A DNA stretch of 27,754 nucleotides from SKLM01 sp964421785 (GTDB lineage: Bacteria > Chloroflexota > Anaerolineae > B4-G1). Shown one piece after another: positions 21,620-27,754 of the stretch (position 1 is its first letter; every line of letters starts with the position of its first letter). The stretch covers positions 1-27,754 of the forward strand of contig CAYQZG010000047.1 in assembly GCA_964421785.1 (NCBI GenBank), in the 5' to 3' direction. A program made the translations under genes and the position numbers. The notes beneath the pieces were generated by a model. That model was given only the letters and a program-made list of their open reading frames with translations, searched no databases and had not been told where the DNA came from.

Positions 21620-23740
21620 TCACTCGGTGACTGACGTAAGCGGCCCGGGGACGCGCGAGGCGACACCCGGGGTAGCTGCCCTTTTTTGGGCTTTTGGGAA
21701 GCCTATCCGACCACACGCCGGGCAGCGGTCCAAATGCCCCAGCTTTCCCAGATACTCCCGCACCGTCATCACCAGCGTGGCGTGGCTCCACGTCAACGGA
21801 CTGACCGAGAGCGGCTCATTGGTATAGGGATGCACCTGCTCCGCCATCACGCCGCTGCGCAGATCGTGATCGGTCACCCAACCCAGGATGTCCAGCGCCG
21901 GCTTTAGATCCTCAACAGTGCGCGCTTTGGCGATGTACCATTGAGCCAGCCACAGCGTGCAGATGAACCATGGGTTGCCGGGCACGTTCTCGATGTCGTC
22001 GCTCACCTGATGGTAGTAGTCATCCTCGTAGCGGGCCACGCCCCCCACGTCGGTCTTGACCCAGAGCCGATCGCGCACCGTCTCCATCGTGGCCACGATC
22101 TCCGGGGCATCGGGGGCGAACATACCGAAGTGCCAGAGCCCAATCAATGAGGCGTCGACGGTCCTGTCGTGCTCCCAGACGCCGTTCTCCGTGAGGTTGA
22201 TCGTGCGTGCGAAGCACCCCAGGTCAGGCGACTTGAAGTGTTCCCTCACACCAGCCTTGATCTCGTCGGCAACGCCGCGATACTTGCCCGCCAGATCAAT
22301 CTCACCAAAGGCCTCGGCGAAGTTGGCCGCGGCCTGCAGCCCGGCCCAGGTCGCGCCGACGGTCCAGGCGTGGACGCCGCGCCGCTCCTCCCAGAGGTCC
22401 CAAGAAGGACGTGGCAGCCCACTCTCCTCATAACGATAGCGGCACATCCAATCCGCCGCGCGGATGATTAACCCACGGTAGTGCGGCTTGATGAACTCCA
22501 CGTCCCGGAAGCGGTCGAAGTGACGCCACAGCGCCCACAGCACCAGCGCCGTCTCGTCCTCCTGCACCGGCAACCGCTTCTCGCCCTCGTAGTACCAGCC
22601 GTGCCACGACGAGGCGAGGGACCCATCGGGGTTGTACTTATGGAGCAGATACCCCTCCTCGGTGATGACGCGATGGCAGAAGCTGAAGAAGCGCCGCGTC
22701 ACCTCCGAATAGCCGGCCTCGACCAGCGCCGCGGTCACCAACGCCCCGTCTCGCGGCCACATGTAGGCATAGGTGTCGCGACCGTAGTGAGCAATATCGA
22801 AGTCGTTGGCCGCGATGATGGCCCCTTCGTTGTCAATCTGCGTGCGCAGCACCATCAGGCTGTGCTTGTAGAGGTGACGGACGTCATAGGGCAGATCGGC
22901 GAACGGCTCGACCGAGCTTAGCTGCTCCTTTTCGACCCACAGCGACCAGTAATCCCGTGTGCGCTTCAGGAACGTATCCGGCCCTTTCTGTCGCACAGCG
23001 CGATTGATACGTGTAACATCCTGGAAGCAGTCCCCCACGGCGATCCAGTACCAGCCCGTCGCCTTGCCCTGGGCAGGCACGGTGATATGGAGACCAACCG
23101 CCGAATCGACGCTGCCCTGGGCCACGGCGTTTCCGGACAAGGAGCCATCCTCCGCGTCTCGCCAGGTCCCTTCCTTACCTTGTACCTCCTTCAGCCCCAC
23201 GGCCCACTGATCCACACCCTCCGGACGTCCTGCCACCATCACGTTGATCAGGAACCAGCGCCGGCCCTTGTAGTGGAAGATCGCCCGCCGCTCCGGTTCG
23301 TAGTAGGCTGAATCGCCCACCTCTTGGCCGCTGATATGGAAATCCTGGGCGAAGAAGAGTCGCACCGCCCGCTCGCGATCAGCCTGATTGTGGACCTCGA
23401 TCTGGCGCAGGTAGAGGTTCTCGTGGAAATCGACCGCATCCCGGCAGACCAGCCGCAGCGCCAGACCGGGGTGGTGAAGCGTGACGTGCGTGACCAGGGT
23501 ATCCTCGACGTAGTCGAGCTGGCGCTCCCAAGGCGACAACTGTCGACCTGCCGAGTTCATCGACTCGCCGTCGTCGCTCACCCAGCTGAACTGACCATCG
23601 ACCCACACGCCGAAGCGGAAGGGGTGACCCTCCGTGTGGTTCTCCTGGCCCACGTGCGGCCAGTATAGATCGCGCAATTGGTAGCGATGATCGAAATTGA
23701 CCAGCAAAGAGCCGTTGCCTACCGGAATGTCGCGAGGCAT
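21620..23740 (-). CDS. Glycoside hydrolase family 15 (glucoamylase-like)
   Basis: Likely hydrolyses alpha-glucosidic bonds to release glucose; starch-type glucans or trehalose are possible substrates. The N-terminal beta-sandwich runs from IPVGNGSLLVNFDHRYQLRD, as usual for bacterial GH15. The (alpha/alpha)6 barrel carries YAYMWPRDGALVTAAL, SSWHGWYYEG, PSWDLWEERRG (general acid Glu region) and EQVHPYTNEPLSVSPLTWSH (general base Glu region). No signal peptide is seen, so it is probably cytoplasmic. ATG at 23740 follows AAGGAGA at good spacing, whereas the GTG at 23746 is too close to it. A CxxC near the end (DRCPACGRIGFPKAQ) is followed by a repeat B-derived tail (21637-21676, ATPGVASRVPGPL). 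It is 20 bp after the ccdA-like gene. Confidence 0.92.
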   Translation of the reverse strand: MPRDIPVGNGSLLVNFDHRYQLRDLYWPHVGQENHTEGHPFRFGVWVDGQFSWVSDDGESMNSAGRQLSPWERQLDYVEDTLVTHVTLHHPGLALRLVCRDAVDFHENLYLRQIEVHNQADRERAVRLFFAQDFHISGQEVGDSAYYEPERRAIFHYKGRRWFLINVMVAGRPEGVDQWAVGLKEVQGKEGTWRDAEDGSLSGNAVAQGSVDSAVGLHITVPAQGKATGWYWIAVGDCFQDVTRINRAVRQKGPDTFLKRTRDYWSLWVEKEQLSSVEPFADLPYDVRHLYKHSLMVLRTQIDNEGAIIAANDFDIAHYGRDTYAYMWPRDGALVTAALVEAGYSEVTRRFFSFCHRVITEEGYLLHKYNPDGSLASSWHGWYYEGEKRLPVQEDETALVLWALWRHFDRFRDVEFIKPHYRGLIIRAADWMCRYRYEESGLPRPSWDLWEERRGVHAWTVGATWAGLQAAANFAEAFGEIDLAGKYRGVADEIKAGVREHFKSPDLGCFARTINLTENGVWEHDRTVDASLIGLWHFGMFAPDAPEIVATMETVRDRLWVKTDVGGVARYEDDYYHQVSDDIENVPGNPWFICTLWLAQWYIAKARTVEDLKPALDILGWVTDHDLRSGVMAEQVHPYTNEPLSVSPLTWSHATLVMTVREYLGKLGHLDRCPACGRIGFPKAQKRAATPGVASRVPGPLTSVTE
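21637..21676. repeat. Repeat B copy (long variant) at the GH15 3' end
   Basis: GTAAGCGGCCCGGGGACGCG followed by CGAGGCGACACCCGGGG. It shares GTAAGCG and the GGCCCGGGGACG block with the ATPase copy at 8041-8110 and encodes the last residues of the glycoside hydrolase. Confidence 0.6.
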
Positions 23741-23760
23741 CGTCACTCTCCTTTTTGAAA

Positions 23761-24675
23761 CTAGCCCAGCAAGCCCGTCTCAAACATCCAATAGTAGATC
23801 AGATAGACGCCGGCTCCAACCAGAAACAAAGCGCTCACACGGTGGACGTGAGGCATGAGTCGGCGCAGCCAGCGCTCTACGGCCTGTCGGAACAGGCTCG
23901 TGCCGACGGCCACGACCGCCATCACGCACGACATCCCCAACGCGTACCCCATAAACTGCGCCAAGGGCCCCGTCCAACCGCCCAGTCCGCCTCCGGCCGT
24001 CAGCGCGCTGCCGACGACGACCAGGAAGACCGGCAGCGTGCAGCTCAGGGAACTGATAGCGTAGGCGATACCAAACAGAAACATATTGGAGAGCGATCGC
24101 TCCGGCGTCACCGAGACCCGGCTGGCAGCTAGAATGCCCAGACCCCTATGCGACATCAGCAGCCAGACCCCTAGGCCCACCATGGCCAGGCCAATCATCA
24201 GGCCGGCATAGGGGAAGAGATCAGTCAGCCAACGCCCACCGACGCTGACCACGACGCCGACCAGGCCGAAAATCACGGCGAAGCCGGCCGCCGTCGCTAT
24301 GGCGAGACGCAGGGCCTTCAAGATCTCCCCCCCGCTGGGGGGGACTAAGGGGGGTGATGCCTGGGCGGTCCCGCCCGTCGACCCGTCGTCGGCGCCCAGC
24401 TGGAAGAAGACGTACGAAGGCAGCATAAGAGCCCCGCAGGGATTGACGCTGGCGACCATCCCCGCTGCGAAAGCGTACCCCACCGGGAGCACGTTCGCCA
24501 GGTTGGACACCGCCTCCTCCAGGCTGCCGCGCAGGCCAATGACCAGCATCAGGAGAGCGCTGACGAGAAATGCCGGAACGACTAGCGAGACCACCACGGT
24601 CCGTCTATCAGCTCCCTTGGGACGGCCTTCATCCCCAGGATGACGCTTATCCCCCTGCCTGTTACTATGTCTCAT
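23761..24675 (-). CDS. CcdA/DsbD-like membrane protein (cytochrome c biogenesis type)
   Basis: A polytopic membrane protein that in this family moves reducing equivalents across the membrane for disulfide reduction or cytochrome c maturation. The two conserved cysteines are in ASVNPCGALMLPSYVFF (Cys80) and AISSLSCTLPVFLVVVGS, each at the start of a membrane segment as expected. About seven hydrophobic segments are visible. Between the first cysteine-bearing segment and ALRLAIATAAGFAVIFG lies a loop with PPLVPPSGGEIL (about 108-119), an in-frame repeat A copy identical to that in pgl. The start (ATG 24675) lies only 10 bases from a scaffold gap and has no clear ribosome site, so the charged leader MRHSNRQGDKRHPGDEG may not be native. 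It precedes the GH15 gene by 20 bp. Confidence 0.85.
   Translation of the reverse strand: MRHSNRQGDKRHPGDEGRPKGADRRTVVVSLVVPAFLVSALLMLVIGLRGSLEEAVSNLANVLPVGYAFAAGMVASVNPCGALMLPSYVFFQLGADDGSTGGTAQASPPLVPPSGGEILKALRLAIATAAGFAVIFGLVGVVVSVGGRWLTDLFPYAGLMIGLAMVGLGVWLLMSHRGLGILAASRVSVTPERSLSNMFLFGIAYAISSLSCTLPVFLVVVGSALTAGGGLGGWTGPLAQFMGYALGMSCVMAVVAVGTSLFRQAVERWLRRLMPHVHRVSALFLVGAGVYLIYYWMFETGLLG
24320..24354. repeat. Repeat A copy in the ccdA-like gene
   Basis: AGATCTCCCCCCCGCTGGGG followed by GGGACTAAGGGGGG, matching 2451-2485 base for base. The neighbouring GGGCGGTCCCGCCC and GTCGACCCGTCG (24362-24388) resemble parts of repeats B and C, so this may again be a composite. Confidence 0.8.
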
Positions 24676-24684
24676 TCAACATCC

Positions 24685-24784
24685 NNNNNNNNNNNNNNNN
24701 NNNNNNNNNNNNNNNNNNNNNNNNNNNNNNNNNNNNNNNNNNNNNNNNNNNNNNNNNNNNNNNNNNNNNNNNNNNNNNNNNNNN
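24685..24784. other. Scaffold gap (100 N)
   Basis: Exactly 100 N directly upstream of the ccdA-like gene. It is flanked on its right by TCGTCCATCGTCCGCCGTCC (24785-24804) and a short repeat B piece (AAGCGAAGCGACACCCGCCC), both found elsewhere beside repeats. The rest of 24825-24924 holds nothing I recognise. Confidence 0.99.
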
Positions 24785-24924
24785 TCGTCCATCGTCCGCC
24801 GTCCAAGCGAAGCGACACCCGCCCTTTTCAGACCGGTCAGGACTAGAGAACCACCCATCTCACGTGCCTATGCCAATTATACCTAAGACGGGCCCGCTTG
24901 GAAAACCGACCGTGGACCTGAGCT

Positions 24925-26115
24925 CTACGACTCAACGCTGTAGAGGCGCGTCTCCGGTTTGAACGCAGCCCACGAGAACCAGAAGTAGTTGACACCGACG
25001 ACCGGCTCCAGCTGCCGCCCCTCCAACGAACCACCTACGCCGCTCCCCAGCACGTCCCATTCGGTGCCCGTCTGCTCATCCACGATCCGATCGCCCTCCA
25101 CGACGAACGAGACTGTTCTGCCATCCAGCTCCCGAGCATACGTGGCCGCTGCGCCAACGTCAGCTCCTCCCGCTACCGAGCCAGCGTCCAGCGCCGACGC
25201 CGTGCCAGAATCCCATAGCACGACGATGGGAACGCCGCCGACCGTATCGTTCACCACCCGCACCTCCTGTAGCAAATCGAATGGATAGGCCACGGCCTCG
25301 TCGCCCAGTTCAACCGCCAAGACCCGCGCCATGGCGGGAAGTGCCTCCGGCGTCTCGGGCCCGTCATATAGGAAGGGCGAGCGACTGACGTCGTCGTAAC
25401 CCGTATACGGATTCCTCCCGTAGTCACGGCTGTGACCGGTCTCCCGCGAGAGGACGTCTCCGTCCGGATGCGCCTCCTTGAAGTCACCCCAGGAGATCAT
25501 TGCGGCGGGCACAAACGTCAGCTGCCGACCGGTGAACTTGCCTACGATACCTTCACCGGTGGCCTGCTGCCACCAGGTCTCCGTCTGTCGGTCATACATG
25601 ATCAGGTTGCTGAAGCGAAGCCGTCCGGTGGTGCCAAAGTCCAATACCTGTCCATCGAACCGCCGCTCGAAGACAATGCCCGTGTTGCAAAGCGGACAGA
25701 AGGTCACGGCTACCGGCGTATCTCCGACCACGTCGTTGACGATCTCGTGCCACATCAAGATCTGAATCGGATACGCCTTTGCTACATCGTCAACCTCAAC
25801 CAAGAGCACGGGCTCCTGTGGCTCAAGCCACTCGTCAGCCTCCTCAACGCTTACGAAGCGCGGTTCGTCAATCGCGGGGATTCCATCCTTCGGCGGGCCG
25901 CCCGAGAGAACCTCGTCGTAAGGCACGCTATGCTTCGTGAAATCAGTCTCGAACTGGGACTCCGCCCCGGCCGGTGGATTGTCCACTGTCTCAGGCGTCG
26001 GCGTCCGGGTCGGAGCGGGCGAGCCCGTTGGTTCACCCTCGATCGGCGGGCCTCCGGCTGCCACGCAAGCAGTCAAGACAAGCGTTAAGATGCCAAACCA
26101 GACCATGTGTCGCAC
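24925..26115 (-). CDS. DUF3179 domain lipoprotein
   Basis: A 396-residue exported protein of unknown function. The N-terminus (MVWFGILTLVLTAC) is a signal peptide ending in a lipobox with Cys17, followed by a Pro/Thr-rich linker (PTGSPAPTRTPTPETVDNPP), so it is probably anchored on the outer face of the membrane. The DUF3179 domain covers most of the remainder: HSVPYDEVLSGGPPKDGIPA, AKAYPIQILMWHEIVNDVVG, the cysteine pair in VAVTFCPLCNTGIVFER, SNLIMYDRQTETWWQQATGE and GRNPYTGYDD. The GTG start at 26115 follows GGGAGG with a 5-6 nt spacer; ATG at 26106 is an alternative. It stands alone between a repeat-rich region and a gap; no functional partner is evident. Confidence 0.92.
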   Translation of the reverse strand: MRHMVWFGILTLVLTACVAAGGPPIEGEPTGSPAPTRTPTPETVDNPPAGAESQFETDFTKHSVPYDEVLSGGPPKDGIPAIDEPRFVSVEEADEWLEPQEPVLLVEVDDVAKAYPIQILMWHEIVNDVVGDTPVAVTFCPLCNTGIVFERRFDGQVLDFGTTGRLRFSNLIMYDRQTETWWQQATGEGIVGKFTGRQLTFVPAAMISWGDFKEAHPDGDVLSRETGHSRDYGRNPYTGYDDVSRSPFLYDGPETPEALPAMARVLAVELGDEAVAYPFDLLQEVRVVNDTVGGVPIVVLWDSGTASALDAGSVAGGADVGAAATYARELDGRTVSFVVEGDRIVDEQTGTEWDVLGSGVGGSLEGRQLEPVVGVNYFWFSWAAFKPETRLYSVES

Positions 26116-26493
26116 TATTGCCTCCCATCTATAGTGACCAATACCCTCACTGATTTATAGACGGGAGGAGAGGCCAGGATCTTACGTCCCGAGCAACGCG
26201 TCACGTGAACCGCCTTGGATCACTCGTTCACATTTGGAGGACCAGAGGCACCAGGATCCCCGAGAGCATGTCTCACTCCGACAAGAGCTTCCGGGAGAAG
26301 ACGATCACGGAGATCTGGACATACGCGATTACCCGGAGGCAAGGCTTGGGACTATCGCATCATCGGATTCAGCAGCTCGATCAGAGCAGGGGAACGGTGC
26401 ATCGGGGAAAGACCCCATCGGACCGCCAGCATCTTGCTGGCTCCTCTGCTCCACTCACGTGAAGGAAGCGAAGCGGCGGGATAGAAACCATCC
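26116..26493. other. Noncoding stretch with repeat F
   Basis: Upstream region of the DUF3179 gene. It contains one copy of repeat F (26420-26448; hairpin GCCAGCA-tct-TGCTGGC, identical to 12630-12658) and GAAGGAAGCGAAGCGGCGGG, part of repeat B. Three overlapping plus-strand frames exist but have no family resemblance or ribosome sites. Otherwise I see nothing. Confidence 0.5.
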
Positions 26494-26594
26494 CTAGCGC
26501 GACAACGCGACTTCTGTCCTGTCAGACGTCCGAAGTCTTCTTTGTGCAGCCTTCGGACGTCTGTGACCAGGGGACCTCACGTTGTAGTACTAGG
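26494..26594. repeat. MITE-like repeat G, short copy 4
   Basis: Starts CTAGCGCGACAACGCGA and ends TCACGTTGTAGTACTAGG; the ends are imperfect inverted repeats, with CTAG at both limits. In the middle, CAGACGTCCGAAG (26523-26535) and CTTCGGACGTCTG (26551-26563) form a perfect 13-bp stem with a 15-nt loop. Located just after the anti-sigma gene stop, it could also act as a 3' RNA hairpin. Confidence 0.7.
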
Positions 26595-26613
26595 AAGAGA
26601 CTCATGCTTGCGT

Positions 26614-26898
26614 CTAGTGGAGGTGACGAAGGGCCGTCAACAACGCCTCAAACTCTTCGCGGCAATCGCGGCAGCGCTCGAGATGATCCTGGACCAGGGG
26701 CATCGCCTCAGCGGGATCCTTTCCTGCCAGTCTCATCTCGACGAAGCGATCCATCCGCGCGAGGCACTCATCGCACCCGATCTCATCGGGCCGTGTGGTA
26801 AGAATATTGTGCACCATTCGCTTCAAGAAAGGTAAGCGAAGGGAGCGCTGCGGCTGAGGCGGCGTCCGCCTGATCTCTCTCGACTCGATACCCATCAT
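26614..26898 (-). CDS. Putative zinc-finger anti-sigma factor
   Basis: A 94-residue protein. CDECLARMDRFVEMRLAGKD and QDHLERCRDCREEFEAL give the H-x3-C-x2-C signature of zinc-binding anti-sigma domains, which bind and inactivate the partner ECF sigma factor. No membrane segment is present, so it would be a soluble form. The ATG at 26898 follows GGAGAGGAAGG. Residues about 8-27 (EIRRTPPQPQRSLRLPFLK) are an in-frame repeat B copy (26820-26872) lying between the ribosome site and the domain; an internal ATG at 26817 begins the conserved part (MVHNILTTRPDEIGC). It is 39 bp downstream of the sigma gene, as expected for a sigma/anti-sigma pair. Confidence 0.78.
   Translation of the reverse strand: MMGIESREIRRTPPQPQRSLRLPFLKRMVHNILTTRPDEIGCDECLARMDRFVEMRLAGKDPAEAMPLVQDHLERCRDCREEFEALLTALRHLH
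26820..26872. repeat. Repeat B copy in the anti-sigma gene
   Basis: CTTCAAGAAAGGTAAGCGAA, then GGGAGCGCTGCGGCTGAGGC and GGCGTCCGCC, nearly identical to 1951-2010. It is translated in frame as an Arg/Pro-rich N-terminal segment. Confidence 0.75.
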
Positions 26899-26937
26899 CC
26901 TTCCTCTCCACTCCAGACGTGGTGAGACGCGCTCTCC

Positions 26938-27570
26938 TTACCTCGACTCCCGTTCGAAAGCCGCCAACACTTCCTCAAGAGAGATGCCCTCCGCCATCAT
27001 ACGCCGCCTGAGACGCTGACGAGCATCGTGCATCAGCTTATAGAGCGCGTTGCGATTGGTGCCCATACGGCGAGCCACTTCATCCGTGGACATTCCGGCG
27101 AACACGACCGCCAGCATGGCCCGTCGCTGGCGCTCGGTCAGCTCCTCGGAGATAAGGCGCTTGACCATCCCCAACAGCGTTTGCTGCGTCAACTGCTGCT
27201 CCGGAGAGGGCTCAGGGTCGGTGAGGATGGAGGGTGTGAAGTCGCCCTCGTATCGATCGATCAGATCGTCGAGAGAGACGTTCTCCCAGCGCTTACGACG
27301 CAGCTCACTGAACGCTTCGTGAACAGCGATCTTCTGAGCCCAGGTTGTGAAGCGGCTCTCCCCACGAAACGAATCGAGGTTATCCAGAATCTTGAGCAAG
27401 GCATCCTGAACGAAACCCTCAATGTGCGCCTCCGTCACGTCGGGCCGGTCCGCCATGGCGTAGCCCATGCCCCGCACCAGTCGCACGCGCAGATCGGCCA
27501 GCGCCTCCGCCCGCTCGGGGCCGGGCTCGCCCAACGCAGCGAGCCATTCTTCGTTAGTGCGTTCTCTCAT
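26938..27570 (-). CDS. ECF-type RNA polymerase sigma factor
   Basis: A 210-residue sigma-70 family regulator that directs RNA polymerase to target promoters. Region 2 is seen in FVQDALLKILDNLDSFRG and SRFTTWAQKIAVHEAFSEL followed by RRKRW (about 53-94). Region 4 is seen in ELTERQRRAMLAVVFAGMS and TDEVARRMGTNRNALYKL (about 144-180), a helix-turn-helix that contacts the -35 element. The acidic linker LTDPEPSPEQQLTQQ joins them. ATG at 27570 has only a weak ribosome site. The neighbouring downstream gene is a zinc-finger anti-sigma protein, so the activity is probably controlled by that partner. The signal and targets are unknown. Confidence 0.93.
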   Translation of the reverse strand: MRERTNEEWLAALGEPGPERAEALADLRVRLVRGMGYAMADRPDVTEAHIEGFVQDALLKILDNLDSFRGESRFTTWAQKIAVHEAFSELRRKRWENVSLDDLIDRYEGDFTPSILTDPEPSPEQQLTQQTLLGMVKRLISEELTERQRRAMLAVVFAGMSTDEVARRMGTNRNALYKLMHDARQRLRRRMMAEGISLEEVLAAFERESR

Positions 27571-27643
27571 GCCGCTACCGTTCGTGCGTTATCGTCGTGA
27601 GGACTTCAGTCCCTCTCCACGCCGACCATTACATCATCGCGTG

Positions 27644-27754
27644 GGAGCCCCAGCATCCCGCCGACCACGGAGCGCCAGCATCCCGCCGACTACGGAGCCC
27701 CAGCATCCTGCTGGCCACGGAGCGCCAGCATCCTGCTGGCCACGGAGCGCCAGC
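27644..27754. repeat. 25-bp tandem array of repeat F at the window end
   Basis: Four complete 25-bp units (27644-27668, 27669-27693, 27694-27718, 27719-27743) and the start of a fifth. The unit is GGAGCSCCAGCATCCYGCYG followed by RCYAC. The later units hold the palindrome CCAGCATCCTGCTGG; in the first two the right arm is changed to CCGCCG. The units abut directly with no spacers. The array continues past the window edge and lies upstream of the sigma factor gene. Confidence 0.9.

Noticed and set aside
24685..24924. Possible small gene between the ccdA-like and DUF3179 genes
   Set aside because: Nearly half is a scaffold gap, and the remainder contains only repeat fragments without a supported reading frame.
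26205..26497. Three overlapping plus-strand open frames upstream of the DUF3179 gene
   Set aside because: No family resemblance and no convincing ribosome site; they overlap one another and include copies of repeats F and B.
26523..26563. Strong 13-bp hairpin as an intrinsic terminator for the anti-sigma gene
   Set aside because: It lacks a T-tract on either strand and belongs to the repeat G family, so I describe it as part of that repeat.
27644..27754. Possible CRISPR array at the window end
   Set aside because: The 25-bp units abut each other with no unique spacers and contain their own palindrome; this is a tandem repeat, not repeat-spacer architecture.

Overview
This window looks like chromosomal DNA from a GC-rich (roughly 60%) bacterium, most likely a member of the Chloroflexota assembled from a metagenome. 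The lineage is inferred from four things: a fused transaldolase/phosphoglucose isomerase, a compact pentose-phosphate gene cluster, the general style of the proteins, and a very high load of short palindromic repeats inside and between genes. Four runs of exactly 100 N (6460-6559, 13349-13448, 15536-15635, 24685-24784) are scaffold gaps, and each abuts repeated sequence. Every gene I can support is on the minus strand, so transcription runs from high to low coordinates.

Layout in the direction of transcription. 27570-26614: an ECF-type sigma factor followed by a small zinc-finger anti-sigma-like protein. 26115-24925: a DUF3179 lipoprotein. 24675-21620: a CcdA-like membrane protein and a GH15 glucoamylase-like enzyme. 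21366-15823: succinate dehydrogenase/fumarate reductase flavoprotein, a FAD/NAD(P)H oxidoreductase, the iron-sulfur subunit and class II fumarase. 15799-13691: a short-chain dehydrogenase, whose start lies in an 88-bp tandem repeat, and glucokinase. 13608-12672: a remnant of an NAD(P)H-hydrate epimerase, then an AhpD-like gene with an in-frame UGA at the second position of its CxxC motif. 12574-8220: transaldolase/phosphoglucose isomerase fusion, ribose-5-phosphate isomerase and ribulose-phosphate 3-epimerase. 8147-5634: a truncated AAA-type signalling ATPase and an N-terminally degraded nitroreductase. 5279-2022: 6-phosphogluconate dehydrogenase, glucose-6-phosphate dehydrogenase and 6-phosphogluconolactonase. 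1842-174: an unknown protein and an EamA-type transporter.

The metabolic logic is coherent. Glucoamylase releases glucose, glucokinase phosphorylates it, and Zwf, Pgl and Gnd run the complete oxidative pentose-phosphate branch. RpiA, Rpe and Tal-Pgi return the pentoses to hexose phosphate. The SdhA/oxidoreductase/SdhB/FumC group covers the succinate-fumarate-malate steps, but no membrane anchor genes are visible.

Two observations stand out. First, the AhpD-like gene reads C-V-Y-UGA where relatives read C-x-Y-C. The UGA is followed, after 11 nt, by a 6-bp hairpin with a GUC loop, as expected of a bacterial SECIS element, so it is a strong selenoprotein candidate. Second, at least five families of short palindromic or tandem repeats have entered this region, many of them inside open reading frames without breaking them. 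They add peptide segments to Pgl, Rpe, CcdA, FumC, the FAD oxidoreductase, the ATPase, the anti-sigma protein and others. I name these A (G/C-tract palindrome), B (AAGGTAAGCG-type), C (GTCGAC-type), E/88-bp minisatellite, F (CCAGCAT..TGCTGG) and G (a roughly 100-157 bp MITE-like element).
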